This document shows positions 54,355 through 64,000 of a DNA stretch of 64,000 nucleotides, piece after piece. The translations under genes and the position numbers were made by a program. The notes beneath the pieces are model-generated. The model made no database searches and was not told the DNA's origin. It saw only the letters and a list, made by a program, of their open reading frames with translations. Source of the DNA: Gigaspora margarita (taxonomy: Eukaryota > Glomeromycota > Glomeromycetes > Diversisporales > Gigasporaceae); NCBI GenBank assembly GCA_009809945.1, contig WTPW01000017.1, forward strand, positions 832,999-896,998. The letters are read 5' to 3'. The first letter of the stretch is position 1, and every line of letters starts with the position of its first letter.

Positions 54355-54562
54355 GAGCTAGTGTTTTGGGTGAAATTACATATTTCGCCCAGGCGAAATT
54401 TCTGAAATAGGGCGAAATATGTTTCGCCCAAAGCCTGAAAATCTGATAATTCCGAAACTGTTGAAACTGTCAAAATGTCCGAAACCTGGCAAAATGTCTG
54501 AAACTTGGCAAAATATCTAAAAATTGGCGAAACTAGAACCTGGCAAAAGTTCCAAAATCTAA
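54355..54562. repeat. GGCGAAA / CCTGGCAAAA repeat element end
   Basis: CTAGTGTTTTGGGTGAAATT, TTCGCCCAGGCGAAATTTC, and tandem GTCCGAAACCTGGCAAAAT units. The mirrored start TTAGTGTTTCAGGCGAAATC lies at the 3' end of the protease locus (58444-58425, minus). Confidence 0.55.
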
Positions 54563-54599
54563 TATTAGAAATTTTATTGGAAAAAATACCTAGAGCATG

Positions 54600-55045
54600 A
54601 CACTTATATATATCTGCACATGTGAATAGTGATTATTTCCTTTATTTAAGTAATTTTTGCAAATCCTAATTCTAATAAACTTATCTATTATTTATGTATT
54701 TTTAAAATTTTTATCTTATATATTTTAAATTTTTTAAATTTTATTTTATAAATTTTATTTTATATTTTAAATTTATAAATTTTATTTTATATTATTATAT
54801 ATAGTTAAGATTTTTTCCTTTTATTTTAAATTATGTATATTTTTTTATCTTAAATATATGAATACTATAAATTTTAAATAAATATTTTATTTAATTATAT
54901 TTTTTTTATCTTAAATATATTTAATACTATAAATTTTAAATAAATATTTAATATTGTAAATTTTAAATAAATATTTGAAATATATTTAATACTATAAATT
55001 TAAATAAATATTTAATATTGTAAATTTTAATAAATATTTGAAATT
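54600..55045. repeat. AT-only tandem repeat
   Basis: ATATTTAATACTATAAATTT and TTAAATAAATATTTAATATT words alternate with a ~70-bp period. Confidence 0.6.
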
Positions 55046-55649
55046 ATATATAAGTTAAGCTATTTTATCTAGTATTATTCTTCGTATGTATATTTCACAT
55101 ATTACTATGTTTTGGCAAGCTAAGTTGCCTACACACTGTATTAAGAGATAGAGAAAATCAATTATTCTTGGTCAGATTTCATATTAAACACTGTCTTTAT
55201 TAGACATTATGAAGATATATGATGGGAGTAGTGCTCCACTTCATCACTTTCTCTTCTGCTATTACATATTGTGCTCATAACAACTCTATATACATGTGAA
55301 TATGCTCAGGTTAGGTGCAATGAATGAGAGAGAGGGCAGGAGGGATGAGAGTCAGATTATAATTGGGCATCGAAGAGAACAAGTGACAAGACAAGCGAAG
55401 TAAGCAAGTACTGAGATTTACCATTTACTCTCACTTATATCTTTATAATCTCTGCTGCATGCATACTTACATACGTACATACTGTACCTATAAGATAGCT
55501 GTGCAGTGTGTGACATCGCGCAGGACCAGTACAATCATACGTGCAATAAAATTTGAAATAATAGCCCATGTCATTGAAAATGAGCATACGCCATTTTTTC
55601 TTATGTTATTGGATTACTTTTCTTATAGGGTGCTATTTTACTAGCATAT
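55046..55649. other. Sequence without a recognised gene
   Basis: A 61-codon ORF at 55459-55644 has no motif. CpG density rises from about 55360 (GGGCATCGAAGAG). Confidence 0.4.
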
Positions 55650-56035
55650 TGAATGTGTTAAGGTCGAGTTAGTTTATATCGGAATTAATGTATTTCTATT
55701 ATGATTTACTGTAAATATTCCCAGTACAAAACTTACTCATTATCCAGCGGTATAGAGTAGTTAAGATGTATTGAGCTTGTGTCAGAATTGTCGTAATTTC
55801 TCCTCTGGGTTAATGTAAAAAATTGTGTCACTAAATTTACTTGCTAATGTGGTACAGTGTTTAAAGTTGAGTTAGTTTAGGTATAACCCAGTCAAAGAAA
55901 GATATGTTGAATTATTAACTTTTTATACAAAAACTTAAATCGATTAAAAGCTTTGATTACCTGATTTATCGAACAATCAATTGTTCTTGATCACGTGATA
56001 ATCATTACAATTGTATTAGAGCCTTTCAACTCTTG

Positions 56036-56162
56036 TAAGGTGAGACCAAGGATTCTGTGATTTACATTACCCACTCTCATAGTAAAAAAAAATTAGATAA
56101 ATATATATAGGGCACAGGATTTTTCAGAAAATTTTTATACAGAATCCGTTTGTCTCACCTAA
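56036..56162. mobile_element. 127-bp MITE, TAAGGTGAGAC ends
   Basis: TAAGGTGAGACCAAGGATTC at the left is inverted as AGAATCCGTTTGTCTCACCT then AA at the right. Confidence 0.65.
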
Positions 56163-56256
56163 CTAGAATAAAGAAGAATCATATAAATACAGAAATAGAG
56201 TGAAATTTGAACCAACAGAAGAACTATTCACAAGAAATCTCAGAGATACTTATCTT

Positions 56257-56364
56257 CAGGGATGGTATGTACCTATGTCCAATTGGTTTCAATGTTTTTT
56301 GGACATCCATTTTCAATTGGACATATGTCAAAAAAAATTAAAACAATTGGACATGCTATCCTAG
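56257..56364. mobile_element. 108-bp hAT-like MITE, CAGGGATGGTATGT ends
   Basis: CAGGGATGGTATGTACCTAT then GTCCAATTGG is inverted as CAATTGGACATGCTATCCTA. The flanks CTTATCTT (56249-56256) and CTTATCTC (56365-56372) match at 7 of 8. Confidence 0.7.
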
Positions 56365-56960
56365 CTTATCTCGAGATTCAGACCAAATCAACCACGCTCC
56401 TTTTTGCCTACCAATTCAAGGTTCAAGAGTCTTGCGATTAAAAGGCATTGGTTTGATTAGATAGCTGTATTGTTAGTGGTTTTTAGTCATATACCCAATA
56501 CTCACCACTCTCAAAATGTGCAACATGTAATTATGGATAAGCCATTGTAGTTTATATTGGCAATGATGAAAGGTGAATTAGTATGTATTAGAATTTTCAC
56601 AATTTCTATCATGAGTTACTATAAAAAATTCTTTACTTGACATATAATACATTTTAAAGTTGAGTTTGCAACGAAATTATTGTGGCATGTTGTTTAAGAA
56701 AGGGCTTTCCTCTGACAACTGAACGGAAAACATCACTAATGGCTAGCTACAGTGTGAAAGGAAAGTTCAGAACTGCTACAAAAAATATTTGGCACATAAA
56801 AAAATATTGTACTTCTTCAAATCTTGGTTTCTACCTCTTTCTCTTCTGTTCTGCTTCTATCAAGAATTACTGTAAAAAATTCTCATTCAAAACTTGCTCG
56901 TTATTCTAATAATCATATTATGTGGTTGGGTTAAGTTAGTTCGCATTGAAATTATTATAG

Positions 56961-57617
56961 CTTCAATCATAATTTAATGTTGTAAACCTTGTATGTGACT
57001 CAATAACGTAGTTATAAATGTTGTCNGTATCTTCAATCTAATTTCAAAGAAAAAAGTGCGCATGATNAATGGAAGTCGATCTTTTAAATCTCGAAAATGC
57101 AAAGTGTGCATAACAAATGAAAGGCGTTTTTTCAAAAAAAAAATAGTAATTCGTGATAGATCAATTGCAAATTATGACGAATCTTTTATGACATTAACAT
57201 GCCAATGATCATATATAATTACAGATTCAAAAGATCGTTATAATTGTTAATATTTTAAATTTTCTCACGATCTGATTATGGTTTTTGAATATAGCAAATC
57301 AAAAAGGCAAAGTACCAAAAATATTTTATCAGTATCAATAACTGATAACAATCGAAAGCCATCAACATCGATAATATAACTCCCTTATTGGACTTAAACA
57401 GTTTTATGTATTGTAATTATTTCACACATGAATAATTAACAATACTAAACAGGCATAATTGCAAAAAAAATATCGCATACTATTAGTCAATTAATATCCT
57501 TTTTGTAATAAGATCATATTTACACACAATTATGAATATATTTCCCACACCATTGTTTAATATACATTACACATGCACGTGTTGTCATCCCGTGCTGTCA
57601 GAATCACCATAGCTCTG
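56961..57617. other. CpG-retaining sequence, no gene; single N at 57026 and 57067
   Basis: No coding region or repeat recognised. Confidence 0.4.
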
Positions 57618-58110
57618 GAAAAATGAAAACCATTCAAAAATCAGCATAGTGAACATCAAACGGAACCATCCCTCTCACATTTCATGTTACACATTCATGT
57701 GATCGTACTGGTAAAAAAATCAATGAGACTGTCTACCAGCATAGCGTCCACATGATTTATCTCTCTTATCAGCACAGCAAAGTTGACATGATTAATTGTC
57801 ATCAATTGCTGTGCTGATATGAATCAGAAGGATATTTTTCTCACGATTATTATTTTCACACAGTCATATGTATGCATGTACATACGTACAGTACATAAGA
57901 AGCAATTCATCAGCAATTATATCATAATGTAATGGTATAGTGATGTAATTTGTAAAAGTATTAACTCTTTCTAAAAATGAATAAATGAAAATCATTATTC
58001 CTACCAAAAAAGGANTTTTCAAAAATCAGCATAGTGAACATCAAAAAAGTTGAACGGATCCATCCCTCTCACATTTCATGTTATACATTCATGTGATCGT
58101 ACTGGTATAA
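57618..58110. repeat. Direct repeat pair of ~90 bp
   Basis: TTCAAAAATCAGCATAGTGA with ATCCCTCTCACATTTCATGT and ATGTGATCGTACTGGTA at about 57634-57713 recurs at 58019-58107, differing by a short insertion (AAAGTTGA). An N at 58015 touches the second copy. A hairpin at 57769-57822 (TATCAGCACAGCAAAGTTGA against TCAATTGCTGTGCTGATA) lies between. Confidence 0.7.
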
Positions 58111-58284
58111 TATTTATCACATGCATATCTTTGCATACAATCATATACTATTACTTTTTTATATAAGCCACAAATCAGGTTATCCTCATGATAATAACCC
58201 TAGCGTGACTATCGTTAATGCATAGGGTTAATATTAGTAAACAAAATAAATTATGAATTAACTTATAATTCTGTAATACAATAG

Positions 58285-58445
58285 AAATCCAAAGAAATTT
58301 CACCATTTCAGTTTTGCCGGGTTTCGGAGGTTTCGCCAGGTTTCAGAAGTTTCACCCATTTCAGAAATTTCAGATTTATTTCGCCTTTGGGAGCATTTCG
58401 GTTTCGCCTTTTAGATTTTGGAAATGGATTTCGCCTGAAACACTA
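58285..58445 (-). repeat. GGCGAAA repeat element at the protease 3' end
   Basis: Minus-strand words TCTGAAACCTGGCGAAACCT, CCGAAACCCGGCAAAACTG and TCAGGCGAAATCC form a short tandem array resembling 54355-54562 but with CG intact. It supplies the stop codon and last ~25 codons of the protease reading frame. Confidence 0.6.
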
Positions 58446-59748
58446 ATAGGAGCAAATCCAATCGTAAAATTATCAATGTTATACACTGAATAGTAATCTC
58501 TTAAAAATGTTTCTCCAAAAATCCAAGTATCCTTATCAATGTCTAGGGTTTGAACAGAAGAAAGGCAACAACCATAGCCATCCGGACCAAAAATTGGGTT
58601 TATAGAATAACTGTTCTTTCCAAATATAAATTCTACATTATCCGTTGTATTACAGGGCACATCATAAACTCCATGAGGATCCAAAGGTATAAATCTTGAT
58701 CCATTAATTAATTTATGATAGGCAATGGCATCATCTGATGGCATAACTATCGCGCTAAATGCTATGTCAAATATAGCCATTTTTTGTTCATATTTAAGTT
58801 TATTATTATTAATAGAAACACTGTCCACCTTAGTAATCCAATGCTTGTATATATCATTTATTTTTGATAATTCATTATAACTAAAACTTCCAGATAATTT
58901 AGTAGAGTCAATTTCACCAAGAGTTAATGTTCCCACATAGCTGGTATTATTTAATTGTCAAAAATGAAAACCAAAGTAAGGATTAATACCTTTTAGATTA
59001 ACCATGTTTGAAAAAGGAGTTGTAACATTTTCAACACTAAGAGAGTCAAAACCCATACCAAACATCCCATCAAATTCAACTAAGTTAAAAATTCCATTTT
59101 ATTCATATGAAAGACCAAAAATTTGATCAACATGTTCTATCCCGCCTACTGAAAGTTGGTCTTTTCCAAGAAAACCATAGACTTCAGTTGGTCCGTAATA
59201 AATAGTGAAAGAAGTACTGATGTTCTCAAATGTTCCTGATAAACTCTCATTGAATTTTCTGCAGCCATAACAAGCAAAAGAGCCACATTTCACAGAAGGA
59301 ACCTAATTTTTAGAGGAATGCAAAAATTTTTTCATTGTTAAGGTAATGTTAATATACTATATTTTTTTTAAAAAAAACAACAACAAAATACTAACCAAAA
59401 ATCAGAACTTGATAAGTCAAAAAATACATTAAATGTTTGACCACCTATAATGACTGGACCATAGTATCCCAGCCAGTCTGACATTGTAAGATTAACGCTT
59501 TCAGATAATGCTTTTTTAGTAGATTCGATTTTATTAAGGGCCTCTTGATCATAGCCATAAGTTTCTTTGATTAAAGATTCATATTTAAGCATATAATAAT
59601 AATTATATAATTGTTGAACTTCATTCCAAGAATAGTTTTGAGGAGCATTTTTTACAAGAGAGATAGAGTTAAAATTTGAAGTGACAGGAACAGCATCTAT
59701 GATGGAGATGGCATAAAAAAGCCAAATAATAGGAACATAAAGCTTCAT
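58376..59748 (-). pseudogene. Pepsin-like (A1) aspartic protease, secreted, probably inactive
   Basis: Exon 1 is 59748-59392 (119 codons); intron 59391-59303 (GT-AG); exon 2 59302-58376. The total frame is 427 codons. MKLYVPIIWLFYAISIIDA is a good signal peptide. Secreted A1 proteases use two Asp in DTG/DSG motifs. Here D111 sits in FFDLSSSDFWL and D298 in IFDIAFSAIVMP, so both Asp and their 187-residue spacing are kept but the Thr-Gly pairs are lost. VPSVKCGSFACYGC, the flap-like YYGPTEVYGFLGKDQLSVGG and FDGMFGMGFDSLS are normal fold landmarks. In-frame TAA (codon 187) and TGA (codon 234) interrupt an otherwise single frame. The C-terminus after IGFAPI comes from a repeat. Confidence 0.85.
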
Positions 59749-60000
59749 TTGACAAGAATTAAAAAATTAAAAAATGAATTAAGAGATGAAATTAAAATAT
59801 TTATTAATATGGGTGTAAAAAAATATATTTAAACGGCTGACTCATTAGTTTTATGGTATGTGTGGTCACTTATATATTTAAAGTGATCATTTATATAATA
59901 TGATTTATAAATTATATAAAAACCATGTCTCACTTTTTTAGATGCGTAGATTTCTTTTTTTTTTTTTTAATCAAAATTTTTTAATATATGCTTACAATCG
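59749..60000. other. Upstream region of the protease locus
   Basis: AT-rich; TATATTTAAA at 59824-59833 is a possible TATA element for the minus-strand gene. T-tract at 59956-59969. Confidence 0.35.
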
Positions 60001-60418
60001 TTTTTACAGCTGATTTGAAAATTAGCAGACGATCATCTGCAAATTTTGATAATTATTTTTCTGTAATAACAGTTTAGTTGTTCGATAATTTAATTTTCGG
60101 CCGGTATTTTATTGCAATATGCTACGGCTGAAAATTATATTGCCAAAAACTACGCTATTATTACCTAAAAAAAAAATCATTATCGAAATTTGATTATCTT
60201 CACAAACTACTATAAAAGATCATCGAGACTGCTTATTAAACCGTCTACTGCGCACTAACCAAAAAGATTTTCGTAAATTTTGGTATAGAAAAGCCTATTT
60301 GGCCATAACCCTAACCTTAATTGGTGCATCTGCGATGATTTTTCATGGTCTTACTGGGGGTAACTATCATCACAAATTACATCACGTGTCCCACTGATTT
60401 TTAAATCGGCTGTAAATT
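60001..60418. mobile_element. MITE with TTTACAGCTGATTTGAAAAT ends
   Basis: TTTTTACAGCTGATTTGAAA at the left is inverted as TTTTTAAATCGGCTGTAAAT at the right, with inner CAGACGATCATCTGCAAATT / AACTATCATCACAAATTACA. The loop contains CATAACCCTAACCTTAATTG. Ends matching this family bracket 22632-23618. Confidence 0.65.
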
Positions 60419-60711
60419 GTATATGGTACATTCATTCTTTTTCTAGATCTTTTTTACGTCAAAATAAATATTAAGTAATAAATCAATATAAAAAATTTAT
60501 TTGGCTTCGTAACTTTGTTCTTTAACTTTGAGTTCAGGATAACCAGTTTTAAGGGCTGTAGATCTAATTTAATATTTTATAATTTTTGATATTTATGTGT
60601 TAAAATGATATCGCTTGTCTTTTTTACACAAAAATTTTGGATAATAAATTCTAGTTTACTTCTAAGCTTTTTTAAGCTACTACAGTACTAAACTTTATAA
60701 ATGCATATTAT
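60419..60711. other. AT-rich spacer
   Basis: No feature seen. Confidence 0.4.
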
Positions 60712-61130
60712 ATTTACAACCCCAACTAATTTATAAACCTTCTTTGCCCATCGTCATTTGGTTTAATTCTTATTATACTTACAACCCCACTAATTTATAA
60801 ACCTGCTTTGCCCATTGATTTGGTTTAATTCTTAATAATTTCTTTAAGTCAGCAATTGATTTATTATATCTTTTCATTATATTATTAATTTCACATCTCC
60901 TCAAATATTAAACTATTGTATTATCTGATTAAATTTCTAGCAATTCAGTTAAATCTTCAAATGATTCATCATATTTGCCATAATAAAATATAATTTGCCT
61001 CTGTCGAATGAATTATTTGGTTCTTTTTCTAGCGATTTTGTTATATCATTGATTAAACTAACAAGCATATTCTTCATATTCACCTATAATAAAATAAACT
61101 TTTTCTTGATATTCTAATCTTAAAGCATTG
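60712..61130 (-). pseudogene. TPR-repeat protein remnant
   Basis: Minus-strand fragments from about 61080 down: LINDITKSLEKEPNNSFDRG, KLYFIMANMMNHLKI with frame change giving KYDESFEDLTELLEI, RCEINNIMKRYNKSIADLKK and LLRIKPNQWAKQVYKLVGL. These fit 34-residue tetratricopeptide repeats of the sort linked to kinases or Sel1 proteins in this group. A ~63-bp tandem duplication (60712-60775, 60776-60836) repeats the last half repeat. Several frameshifts and stops. Confidence 0.7.
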
Positions 61131-62004
61131 TTTTAATTAGTCATAGCTGTCAATTGAAAATTATATAAGCATGGTTAAATTTAAATAAGCCAAAAAATTA
61201 AATTCTTGAATAAATTTACCTAAATATTTAAAAACTTTCGTTGCCAAAATTCACATTTACTGACCAGCCTTGCAATCTAAACCCAACTCAAGGATATAGA
61301 ATGCCTTTGAAATTGCTGCATAGATGGCACGCAATTCCTTAAAATATTTTATAGTTGTTTTAATTTCTGTCTATTCATTTTAAAAAAATATAACTTTTAA
61401 TTCTAAATGTTTGGGTGTCCTAAATTAATTCAATTTTTAGTATAAAATACTATCTTATCTCTAAAAATTTAGATAGCATCCAATTATATTACTAGTAGTA
61501 TATGGCTCTCAATATGGCCTACTACTTCCTTAATATAAAGAATATCCGTCGTCACAATGATAACCACAACCCATGATTATTTTCCTTGCTTTCCTGTCCT
61601 AAAGATATGAAATAGCGTTAATCTACAATAAAAGAAAATAAAATAAAAATTTGCTATTACCAGCATAAGCATATTATTTATATAATTTGAATTGTCTATT
61701 TTGTTATCGTACAATATGCGATTCCAATCATTCTATTAAGCAAATGGAATTAAAAGATTATAAAATATTATAAAAAAGGGCATGTTTATAAAATAATTAT
61801 TAATGATACCCATTTTTTTCCTTTGTTTATTATTTCAATTTCGAAGTAAAATATCCCACTGTTGTTCGAAAGAATTTTAACGTAACAAAATCGATGATTA
61901 CATCTGATGAAGGTTGTGAGGATGTAAAAAGTCACGTTGATTTTCTATTATTATTACTCTATTCCTGTTGCCAGCCAAATATGTCCCTATAAAAAAAGTG
62001 GTAT
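61131..62004. other. Sequence without a recognised gene
   Basis: May include further eroded coding DNA on the minus strand, for example a TGTGGTTATCATTGTGACGA stretch near 61555, but I cannot assign it. Confidence 0.35.
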
Positions 62005-62170
62005 GGGTAGTGATACAGGATGGTGTCGGTAATGTTCGTAATGGCTCGGGTTTGTGGTATGTATAGGCTCATAGTACAGGATGGTACGTGTTTGAATGGC
62101 GTGTGATTGTACGTATTGTCGCGTATAGACTTGTTGAACGTCATGGTACGTGTATGCTAGAGATGGTATG
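62005..62170. repeat. CpG-retaining minisatellite, ATGGTACGTGTTTG type
   Basis: GATACAGGATGGTGTCGGTA, AATGTTCGTAATGGCTCGGG, TACAGGATGGTACGTGTTTG, GAATGGCGTGTGATTGTACG. The related array at 44740-44965 has lost most CG. Confidence 0.55.
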
Positions 62171-62269
62171 TTGGTATGTCATTTATGAAATTCAGTATCG
62201 GATTAGAGGTCGGAACAACCCCTTAATCCAGTAATCTGATCCGAATTTAGTTCTGAATATCATCTAGAA

Positions 62270-62577
62270 CAGGGACCCAGAAAAGTTCATATATAAATAG
62301 ATATGAATATTTCGGAATTTTTGGCTCAAAAAGGTATAAAACGGAATTTTTAGTGTTAAACACGATCACATAATTTATATCAAGTTTGATTGGATAAAAA
62401 TCATGTGATATTGCTTTCTGTGGATTGCATATTTTAATTATTCATATTGATCCTATATTAATCATCCAGCACGTTTTTTATTTAAAAAAACTTTAGTATT
62501 GATCCACGTTTTATGAATTTATCTACTATTAGTCATAATATTAATTCATATCAATGTAGTTCAGAATTTTTTGACCC
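62270..62577. mobile_element. Decayed hAT-like MITE, CAGGGACCCAGAAAAG end
   Basis: CAGGGACCCAGAAAAGTTCA with ATAAATAGATATGAAT at the left pairs loosely with ATTCATATCAATGTAGTTCA and GAATTTTTTGACCC at the right. ATCTA follows both flanks. Confidence 0.5.
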
Positions 62578-62994
62578 ATCTACAGAGTGGCTGAAATTGA
62601 GTTTAATAGTCTAGATGAATTTTGGTCTAAAATTCCATATCAACTAGGTTAACAGAAACTGTTATATGTCTAGAGCTGGATGTATGGTCATATGGCGATG
62701 CAATTGGGTAGATCAAATAATACAAATCACATGGCTGAACTTTAGTCTGAGCTCTAGTATGGTCACAAACAAATCACATGGGCAGACAGACAAAATTTGG
62801 CTATTGATCAGAAAATGTAGGTCCTCTGCTCCGCTCCGGACAATTACCACTTTTAAATAGCTTCCAGTTTAGTATAGAATGTAGTTTTTAGTATTTATAA
62901 CAAAATTTAGATAATGATAGACAAAATTTAAGTGAGGAATCACTTCGATTTTTATTAATAATAATAATAAAACTATATCAGAATAAACCAGATT
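62578..62994. other. Intergenic sequence
   Basis: A 64-codon ORF at 62666-62860 lacks motifs. (AAT)n at 62959-62971. Confidence 0.4.
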
Positions 62995-63155
62995 TTTTAA
63001 GTGGTCGGCTAAAGCGGAGTGAAATTTGGTTAGGGTTAGGGTTACCTTTTTGATGCATTTATTGTTAGAAGGTTATATAGATATCAATAATGTAATTTAT
63101 GCAGTATGTAGATCATATATTGAATTAACTCCGCTTTAGCTGTCCCCTTTTTTAA
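62995..63155. mobile_element. MITE with CTAAAGCGGAGT ends and TTAGGG loop
   Basis: TTTTTTAAGTGGTCGGCTAA then AGCGGAGT is inverted as ACTCCGCTTTAGCTGTCCCC then TTTTTTAA. The loop holds GGTTAGGGTTAGGGTTACC. Confidence 0.7.
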
Positions 63156-63164
63156 GGGTCTCTG

Positions 63165-64000
63165 ATCTAGATCTTTTTTTTTGTTTTTACACTTTTTTTT
63201 TTTGTTTACATTTTTATGTTATTTTTTACTTATATTTTTTTCACGTTAAGTTTTTTTACTTTAGATTCTTTAGGTTCAGCGATCTTTTTGGAATAGTCTT
63301 TCGCCATTTCATTCTTTTCTGGTAATTTCTTTCGTTTGTATTTTTTTTTTGTTTTATTTTCTTTATACTAATTTTTCTCTTTATGTTCAGTGTTTGAGTA
63401 TTTCTTTAACGATCTTGGTGAGTCATTTCGGTGTTGGAGTTTTTAAATTTTCTTGATTTTCTGCTCTTTACTTTGCTTGAATTTTTGCTTTTTTTCGTCT
63501 TGTTCTTTTTCTTGTTTTGTCCCGCTGCACTTCGCTAATTTCACTTTCTATACTTTTACTAGTTTTGCCTCCTTGCACTTTGCTGTTCTTGTCTTTCTTG
63601 CACTTTCACTGGTTTGTTTCCTTGCACTTTGCTGTTATTTTACCTTGCACTTTGCCGATTTTCCTTCTTGCACTTTACTGATTTTATCTTCTTGCACTTT
63701 GCCGATTTTGTCTTCTTGCACTTTGCTATTCTTGTCTTGAATTTTTGCTAACTTGCTTTTTTATACTTTCGCTGATTTGCTTTTTTTGCACTGCTTATTT
63801 TGGCTTAGATTTTTGCTATATTGTCTTTTTGCATTACTGTTTTGCCTTGTTGCACTTTCACCTGTTTTACCTCGTTGCACTTTCGCTGGTTTTGCATTCT
63901 TGCACTTTCACTGGTTTTGCTTCCCTGCTTCTTTGCCAGTTTTGCTTGACTTTCTTTGATCTTTTTTTTTCTTTACTGAAACTAACTTTTCTTCTTTTTT
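63165..64000. repeat. Pyrimidine-rich tract with CTTGCACTTTGC repeat
   Basis: A T-rich stretch followed from about 63520 by ~25-bp units such as CTTCTTGCACTTTGCCGATT and TTGCACTTTCACTGGTTTTG. ORFs 63453-63959 translate it (FLALSLVCFLALCC) and are not genes. Words resemble the interior of 16539-18335 inverted, so this may be another copy running past the window end. Confidence 0.6.

Larger units (their letters stand above)
55650..56960 (-). repeat. ~100-bp satellite family, array 4 (dispersed units)
   Basis: Units at 55660-55740, 55755-55860, 56570-56650 and 56850-56990 carry AAGGTCGAGTTAGTTTATAT, GGAATTAATGTATTTCTATT, and ATGATTTACTGTAAATATTC words in the orientation of array 2. They are separated by MITEs at 56036-56162 and 56257-56364 and by unrelated DNA. 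The ORF 56682-56909 lies within. Confidence 0.55.

Noticed and set aside
62995..63155. Chromosome end or interstitial telomere
   Set aside because: Only two to three TTAGGG units, inside a MITE loop.
63453..63959. Two hydrophobic ORFs resembling membrane proteins
   Set aside because: They are translations of a pyrimidine-rich CTTGCACTTTGC tandem repeat.

Overview
This is an AT-rich, gene-poor, repeat-dominated window from a eukaryote, most likely an arbuscular mycorrhizal fungus (Glomeromycotina, Rhizophagus- or Gigaspora-like). The assignment is inference. It rests on very low GC, short GT-AG introns, and remnants of families greatly expanded in that group: Sel1-like repeat proteins, protein kinase-like genes with the usual fungal tail, and TPR proteins. 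It also rests on a swarm of small inverted-repeat transposons.

Only one gene looks intact: a five-exon hexapeptide O-acetyltransferase of the maltose/galactoside acetyltransferase type (24658-25548, +, 203 aa). Downstream lie a Sel1-repeat pseudogene (25925-26505, +) and a protein-kinase pseudogene (26935-28125, +). Near the right end are a pepsin-like aspartic protease locus on the minus strand (58376-59748; one intron, two in-frame stops, both catalytic DTG motifs altered) and a TPR remnant (60712-61130, -). Other degraded coding pieces are a Crypton-type (DUF3504-like) recombinase fragment (489-975, -), a Ty3/gypsy integrase end (30735-31282, -), a second Sel1 remnant (42062-42400, -) and an unrecognised gene remnant (53208-54075, +).

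A LINE-type non-LTR retrotransposon spans about 32684-41402 (+). It carries ORF1, an EEP endonuclease, reverse transcriptase, RNase H and a Cys/His finger-like stretch. It is riddled with transition-type mutations and is interrupted by three different MITEs.

The rest is repeats. I recognise several non-autonomous DNA transposon families by terminal inverted repeats and target duplications. The hAT-like families (8-bp duplications) begin CAGTGTTG (three copies), AGGACCCC (two copies), CAGGG or CAGGGATGG. Pogo/Tigger-like families begin TACAGTCAGACC (four copies) or TACAGTTGAACC (one). There are TTAA-flanked and TA-flanked families, many hairpin elements, and a 1.8 kb element with TACATCAGC ends (16539-18335). 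Tandem arrays include a ~194-bp satellite in which each monomer is a long palindrome (19125-20168), a ~100-bp satellite scattered in both orientations (3976-4560, 6900-7980, 21461-22170, 55650-56960), a ~50-bp minisatellite (5130-6360) and a ~330-bp array (51060-52290).

The window alternates between CpG-poor blocks (roughly 1-16.5 kb, 30.1-45 kb, 48.2-55 kb) and blocks that retain CpG (roughly 16.5-18.3 kb, 22.4-30 kb, 45.1-48 kb, 55.4-63 kb). Related repeat copies on the two sides differ largely by CG to TG or CA. This points to cytosine-methylation decay of repeats. All coordinates and family assignments were read by eye without alignment software.
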